From: a virus
Virus record (IMG/VR): IMGVR_UViG_3300046706_000006
Location: 1 to 29,828 of that record
Length of the DNA: 29,828 nt
Direction: 5' to 3' (one strand)
The position numbers and the translations under genes were made by a program. The notes under the pieces are model-generated. The model was not told where the DNA came from. It saw only the letters and a list, made by a program, of their open reading frames with translations, and did not search any database. Below, one piece after another: positions 1 through 5,747 of the stretch. Position 1 is the stretch's first letter. Every line of letters starts with the position of its first letter.

Positions 1-22
1 CTGCCGGGAACGTTCCCGGCAG
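1..22. terminator. Perfect palindrome, likely terminator of the leftmost leftward gene
   Basis: The 22 bases form a perfect palindrome with arms CTGCCGGGAAC and GTTCCCGGCAG. It lies just beyond the stop codon of the minus-strand gene at 43-270, where a terminator would be expected. There is no T-tract, which is usual for actinobacterial hairpin terminators. Because it is symmetrical it could act on transcripts from either side; what lies to the left is outside the window. Confidence 0.7.
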
Positions 23-42
23 GGGCTTCGGATGGGGCTGGT

Positions 43-270
43 CTAGCTGTGACGGTCCGCGTGTTTGGACGCTATCTGTTGCATGGCTTCCGCAGTCCGT
101 CCGCCTTTTCGGTGCAGGCTGTAGTGCCCTCTGACCCACCCACGAACTCTCCACCCGTGATCTCCACGGTCCACCGTGTACGCAAGATCCCCGGATTTCG
201 CTCGGTACACGTTCCGTTGCGTGTCCTGGCGGTCCTTCCAGTTACCCTCAACCACCCACTGCAACTCCAT
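43..270 (-). CDS. Small hypothetical protein (75 aa)
   Basis: A 75-residue basic protein beginning MELQWVVEGNWKDRQ. I do not recognise a family. It is rich in Trp, Arg and His, with a beta-like pattern (LQWVVEGNWK, YRAKSGDLAYTV, GWRVRGWVRGHYSL), which would suit a small nucleic-acid-binding or SH3-like fold, but that is only an impression. The ATG start at 270 is preceded by a purine-rich AGGAAGGGA Shine-Dalgarno. It is the last gene of the leftward group, with the 1-22 hairpin directly downstream and the GntR regulator 45 bp upstream, so it may be co-transcribed with that regulator. Confidence 0.6.
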   Translation of the reverse strand: MELQWVVEGNWKDRQDTQRNVYRAKSGDLAYTVDRGDHGWRVRGWVRGHYSLHRKGGRTAEAMQQIASKHADRHS

Positions 271-315
271 TAACAGATCCCTTCCTGCGCAGAATTACGG
301 TATGGGGGAGCAGGC

Positions 316-1080
316 TCACCCGTGAACGGGGACCGTGTACGTGAGCCGGTACCGGTCAGCCCGCAGCGTGCACCGGTCCACGCTGATCGGACGGCCTCCG
401 TGCGTGCGGTGCGTGATGAGCATCCGGACCACCCAGGCGGAGGACGGCAGCGCCAAGTCTCGCTGGTCCGTCTCGGTGGCCGGTCCGAACGCGATCGTCT
501 CCTGCCGGTCCACCAGCGGGCAGCCCCGGTCGGAGAAGATCCGGTACGTCCCGCCCCGCACCAGCCCCTGCTGGGCGATCGCGGTGCCCGAGGCCACGGC
601 CAGCAGGTAGTAGGAGTCGGCGAGTTCCACCGGTTCCCCGTCCGCCAGCATCACCCGGGGCCGGAGCAGCACCGGGGTGCCGGGCTCGATGTCCAGCTCG
701 GCTGCCACATCGTCCGGCGCCGGAACCTCGCCGACCCGGCCCAGTCGCTGGGTGCCCCGCATGCCGAGTTCGGCCAGGCGCTTGGTCCAGGTCTGCTGGC
801 CTCCGTCCGCCGTGGGGGCCACGTAGGAAGAGGACGTGTGGATGACGGGACGCCGGGACAGCACGCGGGTCCTGCGGCCCTGGCCGGTGTCGATGAGGCC
901 CTCGCGGGCCAGCACCTGGAACGCGGACTTCACCGTGTCGTTGGTGGCCCCGTACGCGGTCCTCAGATCCGCCACTGTGGGCAGCGTCCCGCCGGCGGGG
1001 TAGTCCCCGCGTTCGATCGCGGAGCGGAGCGCATCCGCCAGCGCCCGGTACTTCGTCGTGCGTGGGGGAGTGGTATCCAC
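316..1080 (-). CDS. GntR/HutC-family transcriptional regulator with UTRA domain
   Basis: A 254-residue DNA-binding regulator. Residues about 8-75 form the winged helix typical of GntR proteins: KYRALADALRSAIERGDYPA, then GTLPTVADLRTAYGATNDTV, ending near GQGRRTRV. Residues about 100-250 match the UTRA effector-binding domain (EPGTPVLLRPRVMLADGEPV, LADSYYL, and the end strand TYTVPVHG). Such proteins are normally repressors released by a small molecule; in Streptomyces plasmids KorSA-type relatives control transfer. The GTG start at 1080 has AAGGAGAG upstream. A TATGCT -10-like box (1113-1118, minus) and a GGGTTTACC half-site at 1099-1107 lie in its promoter. It is the best candidate in the window for a global phage regulator, though that role is inferred. 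Confidence 0.85.
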   Translation of the reverse strand: MDTTPPRTTKYRALADALRSAIERGDYPAGGTLPTVADLRTAYGATNDTVKSAFQVLAREGLIDTGQGRRTRVLSRRPVIHTSSSYVAPTADGGQQTWTKRLAELGMRGTQRLGRVGEVPAPDDVAAELDIEPGTPVLLRPRVMLADGEPVELADSYYLLAVASGTAIAQQGLVRGGTYRIFSDRGCPLVDRQETIAFGPATETDQRDLALPSSAWVVRMLITHRTHGGRPISVDRCTLRADRYRLTYTVPVHG

Positions 1081-1174
1081 GGTAAGTCTCTCCTTTACGG
1101 GTTTACCTGACCAGCATACGTCTGTGGGGGCAGGCAGGCTTCCCGGGTCGTCCGTCTGTTCGGTTCCTCCGACG

Positions 1175-1188
1175 GATTTAATTAAAGC
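1175..1188. promoter_or_regulatory. Operator-like inverted motif GATTTAATTAAAGC
   Basis: This 14-mer contains the perfect palindrome TTTAATTAAA (1177-1186) flanked by matching outer G and C. It matches 12 of 14 positions of the perfect site at 29065-29078. It lies in the 180-bp gap between the GntR gene and the small winged-helix gene, an AT-rich island in very GC-rich DNA, and is one member of a dispersed family of such motifs. A repressor-binding role is inferred. Confidence 0.5.
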
Positions 1189-1210
1189 GGAGGTTACCGG
1201 AGGTACGCAA

Positions 1211-1236
1211 GAGGCCCCGTCATATGACGGGGCCTC
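1211..1236. terminator. 26-bp perfect palindrome, terminator
   Basis: Arms GAGGCCCCGTCAT and ATGACGGGGCCTC form a perfect 13-bp inverted repeat with no spacer. It sits 24 bp downstream of the stop codon of the minus-strand gene 1261-1518, so it most likely ends that transcript. This would insulate the GntR gene from transcription coming from the right. Confidence 0.75.
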
Positions 1237-1260
1237 GGGTAAGTGGAACGGATCACGTCC

Positions 1261-1518
1261 TCAGGGACACGGGCCGTCCACGTCTGTGGACCACACCCGG
1301 TTGCCCGCCGTGCCCTGGCACAGCTTCACCTTGCCCTCGCGCCGCAGCCGGCTCAGGGACAGGTACACGATCGTGCCCGTCAGCCCGGTCGCGTCCCGGA
1401 GCTGGTTGCGGGTGAGCGGGCCGCTCCTGAGCAGCTTCAGCACGGACGCATCCCGCTGGATTGCCTCTTCCGGACGCGGCCGGCCACGGCCCAGCTTCAC
1501 TTCGGTCCTCTGCGACAT
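1261..1518 (-). CDS. Small winged-helix/HTH DNA-binding protein
   Basis: An 85-residue protein beginning MSQRTEVKLGRGRPRP. The basic GRGRPRP N-terminus resembles an AT-hook. Residues about 23-75 read as a MarR/replication-type winged helix: VLKLLRSGPLTRNQLRDATG is helices 1-2, LTGTIVYLSLSRLRREGKVK is the recognition helix and wing, ending in VWSTD. The start has AAGGAG upstream. Its own promoter region carries an operator-like motif at 1541-1554 and a palindromic terminator follows it, so it is a single-gene, possibly autoregulated unit. It is an alternative candidate to the GntR protein for binding the dispersed 14-bp motif, because the AT-hook-like tail would favour an AT-rich core. Confidence 0.7.
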   Translation of the reverse strand: MSQRTEVKLGRGRPRPEEAIQRDASVLKLLRSGPLTRNQLRDATGLTGTIVYLSLSRLRREGKVKLCQGTAGNRVWSTDVDGPCP

Positions 1519-1540
1519 GGTGCCGCTCCTTCCTCTGTCT

Positions 1541-1554
1541 GATTTAGCTTAACC
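1541..1554. promoter_or_regulatory. Operator-like motif GATTTAGCTTAACC
   Basis: A member of the dispersed inverted motif family, 10 of 14 matches to the perfect site near 29070. It lies 22 bp upstream of the winged-helix gene that starts at 1518, just past the stop of the gene at 1577-2038, where a leftward promoter is needed. A close relative, GATTATGCTTAACT, is at 22865-22878. Confidence 0.5.
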
Positions 1555-1576
1555 GATACGTGGCCGGATTGCGAGA

Positions 1577-2038
1577 TCAGCTCACCGCACGGTTCTCGTA
1601 CGCGTCCCGCAGCGGAACGTCGTACGCCGCGCACTGGGCCAGCGCCATGGCCGGAGTGCGGGTCAGGTGCGCCCCGCCGGCCACGCGGGAGGTCAGCGAC
1701 TCCACCACCTCGTACGCGGTCCTCACCCGCACCACCGGGTGCCGGGGGGTTTCGCCGGGGACGATCGTCATGCCGGACCGGTGGATGAGGTACCCGTCCG
1801 CGTCCCGGAACACCCTAATCTCCGTCCACCGGCACGTGCTGCACTGCCCGCGGCTGTTGGGCGGGGCGAAGCCGTCCGGGTGGGGGATGCGGTGGTTGTG
1901 GCTGTCGCGCCGGCTGCTCGCCATGCCGATGAACTGCCCGTCCAGGGGGACCGGGTCACCGCCTCCGGACGCGGGCAGAAGCCATCTCCCGTAGTCGCCC
2001 ACGTCATCCGGGCCGGGCAGGGTGTCGTGTGTCGTCAT
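1577..2038 (-). CDS. Conserved-looking phage protein with a CxxC motif
   Basis: A 153-residue protein starting MTTHDTLPGPDDVGDYGRWL. The ATG at 2038 was chosen over the ATG at 2068 because it has the GACGGAGGAACG ribosome-binding cassette seen at several other starts in this window. The middle contains CSTCRWTEIRVFRD followed by a beta-rich GYLIHRSGMTIVPGE segment and a helical TAYEVVESLTSRVAGGA tail, suggesting a small zinc- or nucleic-acid-binding domain; I know no function. It is the gene downstream of the 2092-2138 terminator, so it probably has its own promoter in the short 2039-2091 gap. Confidence 0.65.
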   Translation of the reverse strand: MTTHDTLPGPDDVGDYGRWLLPASGGGDPVPLDGQFIGMASSRRDSHNHRIPHPDGFAPPNSRGQCSTCRWTEIRVFRDADGYLIHRSGMTIVPGETPRHPVVRVRTAYEVVESLTSRVAGGAHLTRTPAMALAQCAAYDVPLRDAYENRAVS

Positions 2039-2091
2039 CGTTCCTCCGTCGTGTGTCGTCCGCTTCATCCAGCTCAGGTTAGCCGGAATGG

Positions 2092-2138
2092 GGAACGGCC
2101 CCTGTCTCCCACGGGGGCGGAGAAACAGGGGCCGTTCC
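2092..2138. terminator. 14-bp stem hairpin, terminator
   Basis: GGAACGGCCCCTGT at 2092-2105 is exactly complementary to ACAGGGGCCGTTCC at 2125-2138, with a 19-nt loop. It begins 14 bp beyond the stop of the minus-strand gene 2153-2647 and should end its transcript before the gene at 1577-2038. Confidence 0.8.
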
Positions 2139-2152
2139 GGTCCATCGGGGTG

Positions 2153-2647
2153 TTACATCTCGAAGGGGTTCGGGGCCTCCGCCACCGGCCGCTTGGCCAG
2201 GTAGTCACGGGCCAGCTGCTTGTCCTCCTCCGAGGGCGGGGTGAGGATCCACGCCCGCTTATCCGCGGCGGTGAACTTCAACGCCTCCGTCAGCTTGCCT
2301 GTCTTGTCCTCGCCCCGGTCCAGCCGGCCCAGGACCATCTTCGGCTTGCCGGTCTTCGGGTCCCCGCCCGGGTTCGCGTCGTTGAACTTCGCGGCCCGCT
2401 TCAGAGTGGCGATGACCGGTCCCTGGAAGACGCGCACCGCCTCGAACTCCTCGACCCCGTCGTCTCCGTCCAGAACCACCGCGTCCGTGTCGATCACGTC
2501 GCAGGTGGGGTTCTCGGTGGTGGAGAACTTGGTCTTCACGCCGAAGACGTGCTCCAGCGGGGTGAACAGGATCAGCTTGCCGAAGTGGTCCGCGTCGATG
2601 ATCGACTCGAATCCGGAGGCGCTGGCGAACGGGTCTTCGTTGCTCAT
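2153..2647 (-). CDS. Phage protein, possible ssDNA-binding (OB-fold-like)
   Basis: A 164-residue acidic protein starting MSNEDPFASASGFESIIDAD. Residues about 20-80 form a beta-rich block (GKLILFTPLEHVFGVKTKF, CDVIDTDAVVLDG, FEAVRVFQGPVIATLKRA) and the middle has a GRLDRGEDKTGK segment. The acidic, Asn/Pro C-terminus ending PNPFEM resembles the flexible acidic tail of ssDNA-binding proteins. The ssDNA-binding call rests on this general pattern and on the replication genes nearby, not on a recognised signature. The start at 2647 has GGAAAGAGA upstream, and strong hairpins lie on both sides. Confidence 0.6.
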   Translation of the reverse strand: MSNEDPFASASGFESIIDADHFGKLILFTPLEHVFGVKTKFSTTENPTCDVIDTDAVVLDGDDGVEEFEAVRVFQGPVIATLKRAAKFNDANPGGDPKTGKPKMVLGRLDRGEDKTGKLTEALKFTAADKRAWILTPPSEEDKQLARDYLAKRPVAEAPNPFEM

Positions 2648-2681
2648 GCTCTGTCTCTTTCCGTTGCTGTTTCCGTTGGGT

Positions 2682-2741
2682 GCGGGGCCGGGACTTACCG
2701 ATCACTCTGATGAACTAGAGGTCGTTCATCTCCGGCCCCGC
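2682..2741. terminator. GC-rich stem with a second inverted repeat in its loop
   Basis: GCGGGGCCGG (2682-2691) pairs perfectly with CCGGCCCCGC (2732-2741). The 40-nt loop holds a further inverted repeat, GATGAAC (2709-2715) and GTTCATC (2724-2730). For leftward transcription this lies between the tRNA-like gene and the start of the gene at 2647. It could end the tRNA transcript, act as an attenuator in the leader of the next gene, or expose an operator. Sequence alone does not decide. Confidence 0.5.
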
Positions 2742-2789
2742 TGTGTGTCCACCGGACCGGGTCCGGCACCCGTCTCAATGTCCGAAGGA

Positions 2790-2908
2790 GTGCGTGTACG
2801 GGATTCGAACCCGTGGTTCCTGCCTCGGGCGTCCGCTAGCTGGACGTTGCTCCTCTGGCTCTCACACCCCGTTCCCAGGGCTGCAATAGGCCGCTCTGCC
2901 AACACGCG
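2790..2908 (-). tRNA. tRNA-like gene with an unusually long and atypical middle
   Basis: Read on the minus strand, the 3' half is a canonical T-arm (stem ACGGG/CCCGT, loop TTCGAAT) followed by ACACGCA. The 5' half begins CGCGTGT, complementary to it in 6 of 7 positions, then T, G and a class II D-arm (GCA ... AGCGGCC ... TGC). Between these arms lies about 67 nt instead of the 35-40 expected. It holds CCCTG-GGAA-CGGGG, a 5-bp stem with a GNRA loop, and CGTCC-AGCTAGC-GGACG, a 5-bp stem with a 7-nt loop. The latter would present CUA but lacks the invariant U33. No anticodon can be assigned with confidence. No CCA is encoded. It may be a diverged class II tRNA, a tRNA with an insertion, or a pseudogene. 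Confidence 0.5.
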
Positions 2909-3244
2909 CCACGTTTACTGGCCGCCGCCAGTCGCCAAACAATCCCCCGGCTCAGGTACCCGGATCGATCTGCTGCGACTTCCTGCACCCCCACCCGTCC
3001 GACTTCACTCAGCTTCCTCTCGGACAAGGTTCACGCTGGCGCCGTTTCTGGCGGGGCGGGGGCAGTCTCTGTGGAGTTGTGCTGGACCGGTCTGCACCCA
3101 GTGGACCCGCCGTAGCGAAGGACTTTCCTGGAACCGGTCCAGCTTCGGGGCGCCAACCCCGCCACCAGTTCGCGCACCCGCTGGTGGCCGGGTAGCTGGC
3201 CCGGTCTCCCGGTCCCGCGCTACGTCCATTTTCCTAAATCAGGA
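2909..3244. other. 336-bp stretch without a supported gene
   Basis: This lies upstream of the tRNA-like gene and downstream of the nuclease gene. A possible 74-aa minus-strand frame (3005-3229, starting MDVARDRETG) begins 24 bp after the nuclease stop, but its Shine-Dalgarno (AGGAA only 2 nt from the ATG) is poorly spaced, its composition is Arg/Pro/Gly-rich and its third-position GC is lower than in the sure genes. I regard it as doubtful. A GATTTAG half-site (minus, 3233-3239) resembles the dispersed operator motif. No second tRNA T-arm was found here. Confidence 0.4.
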
Positions 3245-3261
3245 GCCGGTTGTCAACCGGC
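3245..3261. terminator. Hairpin over the stop codon of the nuclease gene
   Basis: GCCGGTTG and CAACCGGC form an 8-bp inverted repeat around a single central T. The TGA stop of the leftward nuclease gene lies within it (3253-3255). It probably marks the end of the long leftward operon that starts at 9012. The stem is short, so readthrough is possible. Confidence 0.5.
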
Positions 3262-4374
3262 CCGCGTCTCCAGTGCGGACCGGGCTGCCGACACCAGGGC
3301 TGCCATCCGAGGACAGTTGCCCAGTTCGGCGAAGGCTTCGCTGTACAGGGCAGCGGCCTCGGCCCGGGAGGACACCGCGCGGAACTTCTGTTCCCAGGTC
3401 GGGAGAGCGGCGGCGACCGTACCGGGGTCGCCCACTTCCTTGGCCAAGAGGTCCAGGTACGGGCTGCTGCCGTCCTCCGGATCGTACGGGGTGAACAGCC
3501 GCTTCATCTTCCGCCAGTCGCGGACCTGGACGGCCGTCTGCACCGCTTCCCATCCGGTGTCGATCGGGACCTTCAGCAGTTCGCAGGTACCGGACCCGAC
3601 CGGGATATGGGCCACCAGGGCGTAGTCCGTCTCGACCTTGGGGACGGACCAGGGACCGGTCCCGATGCTGTCCCCGTAGGACTGCGGAGGCTGCCACGTG
3701 CCGGTGTCCAGGTCGTACACCCCGGCCGTGTTCACCCCGGCCGCGTACACCGCGAGCTGAACACAGATCCCGAGCTGGCCGAAGTCCATGTTGCCGGTCT
3801 TCACGTCCAGGATCCGGTACTTCCCGTGCCGGTCCCGCACCACCCTGTCCAGCGTCCCTCCCACCCCCAGATCGGGGACGGCCGTGACGCGCTCGATCAG
3901 CTCGGGCACGATCGTGATGCCGGCGTCGCGGATCGCCTTCACGTAGGCGGTCACGTCCGCGCGGTATCTGGGCGGCACGTCGTCCAGGGAATCCCCCCGG
4001 TCCACGTCCTCGGTGTGCTTGTGGCACACCGTGCCCTGGTTGGCGGCCACCTTGCTGCCGGCCGCGTCCTTGGCCTGCTCCAGCAGCCGGTTGAGCTGCT
4101 CCGCGTCCCGCTTGACCTCCAGCGTGGCCACCACGTCCAGCAGGTCCGGGCGCAGGGCCAGGCCCTTGGCGACCATCCGTTGCTGCCACACGCCCAGCCC
4201 GAAGGTGTCCTCAAGCATCTTGGCGAAGGTGGTGCAGCGCTGCCACGCCTGCTTCTTGCCGGTCACCGGGTGGATCAGGCGATATCTCCCGAATCCGTCC
4301 CTTTCTACCTTTTGCTCCGCTCGCTGGACCGGGGCGGTGGCGGAGTCGAACGCGTCCGCTGTCTCAGTCGTCAC
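3253..4374 (-). CDS. RecB/Cas4-like PD-(D/E)XK exonuclease
   Basis: A 373-residue nuclease from a GTG at 4374. The RecB-family motifs appear in order: NQGTVCHKHTE (His near 118), an acidic PELIERV (158-163), GGTLDRVV with Asp176, ILDVKTG with Asp190 and Lys192, and the QLAVYA motif (206-211). These assign it to the Cas4/RecB-like exonucleases that process DNA ends during phage replication or recombination. The GTG overlaps the end of the 56-aa gene upstream, and about 24 residues then precede ERDGFGRYRLIHPVTGKK, where I expect the family to begin. The frame stays open upstream to an ATG at 4974, so a longer protein is possible; see the separate entry. Confidence 0.75.
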   Translation of the reverse strand: MTTETADAFDSATAPVQRAEQKVERDGFGRYRLIHPVTGKKQAWQRCTTFAKMLEDTFGLGVWQQRMVAKGLALRPDLLDVVATLEVKRDAEQLNRLLEQAKDAAGSKVAANQGTVCHKHTEDVDRGDSLDDVPPRYRADVTAYVKAIRDAGITIVPELIERVTAVPDLGVGGTLDRVVRDRHGKYRILDVKTGNMDFGQLGICVQLAVYAAGVNTAGVYDLDTGTWQPPQSYGDSIGTGPWSVPKVETDYALVAHIPVGSGTCELLKVPIDTGWEAVQTAVQVRDWRKMKRLFTPYDPEDGSSPYLDLLAKEVGDPGTVAAALPTWEQKFRAVSSRAEAAALYSEAFAELGNCPRMAALVSAARSALETRAG

Positions 4375-4974
4375 CGCAGCAGTCCTGCCTCTCGTACCCG
4401 CCGTCACCGTCGGCGCGGATGAGGTCTCCCTCGTAGAGGGGTTCACCGCATCCGTCACAGTCGCTGTCGTAGCTGGCGTAGAACCAGGGTCCGGGGCCGC
4501 TGCGGTCGTCGGGTGAGTCGAACGGGTCTGCCATGGGTCGTCCTCCGTCTGGGGGTCGGTGTGCCGGTCGTGGGGCAGGTTCCCGGTCGGGAGCGGGGCG
4601 CGGTACGGGTTGGGTCCGCTGTGCTCCGGACGGGTGCCATACAGGCGCTGGCGCTCCATCATTTCCAGTGCCGCGTCCTCAACCTCGGGCGGGGCGTCTC
4701 CGAGCGCGGCCCGCATCGCCGCGTCCACTTCGGCGATGGTGGGGCGCAGGTCTTCGGAGCAGTCCTTGCACCGGCCGATGCCGTCGATGTTCGGGTGGAA
4801 GCAGGGAAGATCCTGTTCCGGGTCCCTAGGCAGGTCCGACCCTCCCGGGCAGTTCGGATTGTCCGGGCCGGGGCGCTTGCCGTCCGCCGCATGGGAGCGG
4901 ACCCGGCCGTTGGCGGTCAGGGACAGGTCCTTGCGGGTGCACACCCGGCAGGCGTGGCGCGGTGTCTCGGTCAT
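3253..4974 (-). CDS. Zinc-binding protein whose frame runs on into the nuclease
   Basis: The ATG at 4974 overlaps the upstream stop (ATGA). Residues 1-148 look like a real protein: MTETPRHACRVCTRKDLSLT, then Cys42, CFH at 58-60 and CKDC at 69-72, a probable zinc-binding module, followed by a helical AEVDAAMRAALGDAPPEVED. No stop codon separates it from the nuclease frame, so as written it is a 573-aa fusion joined by a low-complexity linker of about 60 residues. That linker is exactly where the 56-aa gene lies in another frame. Either the zinc protein really is fused to the nuclease, or its own stop was lost or hidden by a frameshift. The N-terminal part is supported; the full-length fusion is uncertain. 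Confidence 0.5.
   Translation of the reverse strand: MTETPRHACRVCTRKDLSLTANGRVRSHAADGKRPGPDNPNCPGGSDLPRDPEQDLPCFHPNIDGIGRCKDCSEDLRPTIAEVDAAMRAALGDAPPEVEDAALEMMERQRLYGTRPEHSGPNPYRAPLPTGNLPHDRHTDPQTEDDPWQTRSTHPTTAAAPDPGSTPATTATVTDAVNPSTRETSSAPTVTAGTRGRTAAVTTETADAFDSATAPVQRAEQKVERDGFGRYRLIHPVTGKKQAWQRCTTFAKMLEDTFGLGVWQQRMVAKGLALRPDLLDVVATLEVKRDAEQLNRLLEQAKDAAGSKVAANQGTVCHKHTEDVDRGDSLDDVPPRYRADVTAYVKAIRDAGITIVPELIERVTAVPDLGVGGTLDRVVRDRHGKYRILDVKTGNMDFGQLGICVQLAVYAAGVNTAGVYDLDTGTWQPPQSYGDSIGTGPWSVPKVETDYALVAHIPVGSGTCELLKVPIDTGWEAVQTAVQVRDWRKMKRLFTPYDPEDGSSPYLDLLAKEVGDPGTVAAALPTWEQKFRAVSSRAEAAALYSEAFAELGNCPRMAALVSAARSALETRAG
4364..4534 (-). CDS. 56-aa zinc-finger-like phage protein nested in another frame
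   Basis: ATG at 4534, TGA at 4364, preceded by GACGGAGGACGACCC. The product starts MADPFDSPDDRSGPGPWFYA, then reads SYDSDCDGCGEPLYEGDLIR and ends DGGYERQDCCGDD. The CxxC knuckle, the EGDLIRADGDGG segment and the terminal CC look like the small zinc-ribbon proteins common in actinobacteriophages. In the overlapping nuclease frame the same DNA reads as a Thr/Ala/Ser/Pro-rich string, as expected when one frame is a by-product. I therefore think this small gene is real. It ends 11 nt past the GTG of the nuclease gene, an overlap suggesting translational coupling. Confidence 0.75.
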   Translation of the reverse strand: MADPFDSPDDRSGPGPWFYASYDSDCDGCGEPLYEGDLIRADGDGGYERQDCCGDD

Positions 4975-5474
4975 TCGCTGTCTCCGATCACGCGCACGTG
5001 CTCCGTGTAGGCGCCGACTTCCAGCGTCATCCGGTGGCACCCGCAGCAGTCGTTCTTGATCCACACTTCGTGCCCGTCCTTCTCCGCCGCGTCGATCGTT
5101 GAGCGGAGGATGACCGCCCACTGGTCCGCTGTGCGCTTCGGGGCGAAGGGGTTCACCGGGACCGGTTCGGTCTGACCCAGCATCGGCTTGTTGCACGAGA
5201 CGCACCGGGATCCCGAGTGCGGACCGAAATAGCGGTACTCATGCTGTGTGCATGACTCCGGTTCCGGCTCCGGTTCGGCCGGAATCAGTTCCCGGGTGGC
5301 CATCTCCACCGCGTCCTTGAGCATGTGTGCGGCGGACTCGGTCAGCTCCCCGAACCCGGACGTGTACCAGCCCGCTGACGCTGCCAGCTTCCCGAACGCG
5401 GACACGATCTCCGCCCTGATGACGGTCCGGATCTGCTGCTCCAACAGCTTCAGATCGTCCTCGGTCAGCGTCAC
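4971..5474 (-). CDS. Hypothetical protein with C-terminal cysteine motifs
   Basis: A 167-residue protein from a GTG at 5474 that overlaps the TGA of the gene upstream (GTGA). It begins VTLTEDDLKLLEQQIRTVIR, a predicted helix, then a helical region to about residue 65, an acidic Pro-Glu linker (IPAEPEPEPES), a zinc-like CTQHEYRYFGPHSG...CVSC block, and a C-terminal NDCCGCHRMTLEVGAY. The paired Cys/His sets suggest one or two zinc sites. I recognise no function. It ends with an ATGA overlap onto the zinc/nuclease gene and is part of the leftward operon. Confidence 0.65.
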   Translation of the reverse strand: MTLTEDDLKLLEQQIRTVIRAEIVSAFGKLAASAGWYTSGFGELTESAAHMLKDAVEMATRELIPAEPEPEPESCTQHEYRYFGPHSGSRCVSCNKPMLGQTEPVPVNPFAPKRTADQWAVILRSTIDAAEKDGHEVWIKNDCCGCHRMTLEVGAYTEHVRVIGDSE

Positions 5475-5710
5475 GGCCGGACCGCCTTGCTCAGCGTCCA
5501 CCAGAACCATGTCCGTGCACGGGCCCGCTTCACGGTCATCTTCACGTCCCCGTTCTCGCTGATCCGGAACAGCCACCTGAACGGGCGGTCCGTACCGCCT
5601 CCGTCGTGGTCCCGGATCAAGGTCTCGATCTGTTTCAGCGTGTCCGGACCGTACCGGTCCAGCACCTTCAGCAGTTCCGCAACGTTCCGTTCCTGCATGT
5701 CCGCGTCCAT
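5471..5710 (-). CDS. Small hypothetical protein (79 aa)
   Basis: It starts MDADMQERNVAELLKVLDRY at an ATG with the GACGGAGGAACG cassette immediately upstream. An N-terminal helical half (LLKVLDRYGPDTLKQIETLI) is followed by a beta-rich basic half (FRWLFRISENGDVKMTVKRA) and an aromatic RTWFWW segment. There is no recognised family. It lies between the helicase and a zinc protein in the leftward operon. An operator-like motif 24 bp upstream (5734-5747) suggests a secondary promoter here. Confidence 0.65.
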   Translation of the reverse strand: MDADMQERNVAELLKVLDRYGPDTLKQIETLIRDHDGGGTDRPFRWLFRISENGDVKMTVKRARARTWFWWTLSKAVRP

Positions 5711-5733
5711 CGTTCCTCCGTCTCTCAGTTCAT

Positions 5734-5747
5734 GGATTCATTAAATC
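5734..5747. promoter_or_regulatory. Operator-like motif GGATTCATTAAATC
   Basis: Eleven of 14 positions match the perfect inverted site near 29070. It overlaps the stop of the helicase gene and precedes the 79-aa gene, so it may control an internal leftward promoter. It is one of the few AT-rich spots in this operon. Confidence 0.45.

Noticed and set aside
2832-2848. Amber-suppressor anticodon CUA in the tRNA-like gene
   Set aside because: The 5-bp stem and 7-nt loop fit, but U33 is missing and the arm is at the wrong distance from the D-arm; not claimed as a suppressor.
3124-3140. Minus-strand GGAAAGTCC string resembling the start of RNase P RNA
   Set aside because: No other conserved RNase P elements nearby.
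3005-3229. Possible 74-aa minus-strand gene after the nuclease
   Set aside because: Poorly spaced ribosome-binding site, Arg/Pro/Gly-rich composition and lower third-position GC; kept only as a note in the gap entry.
2220-3494. 424-aa plus-strand open frame
   Set aside because: Runs across hairpins and the tRNA-like gene and opposes well-supported minus-strand genes.
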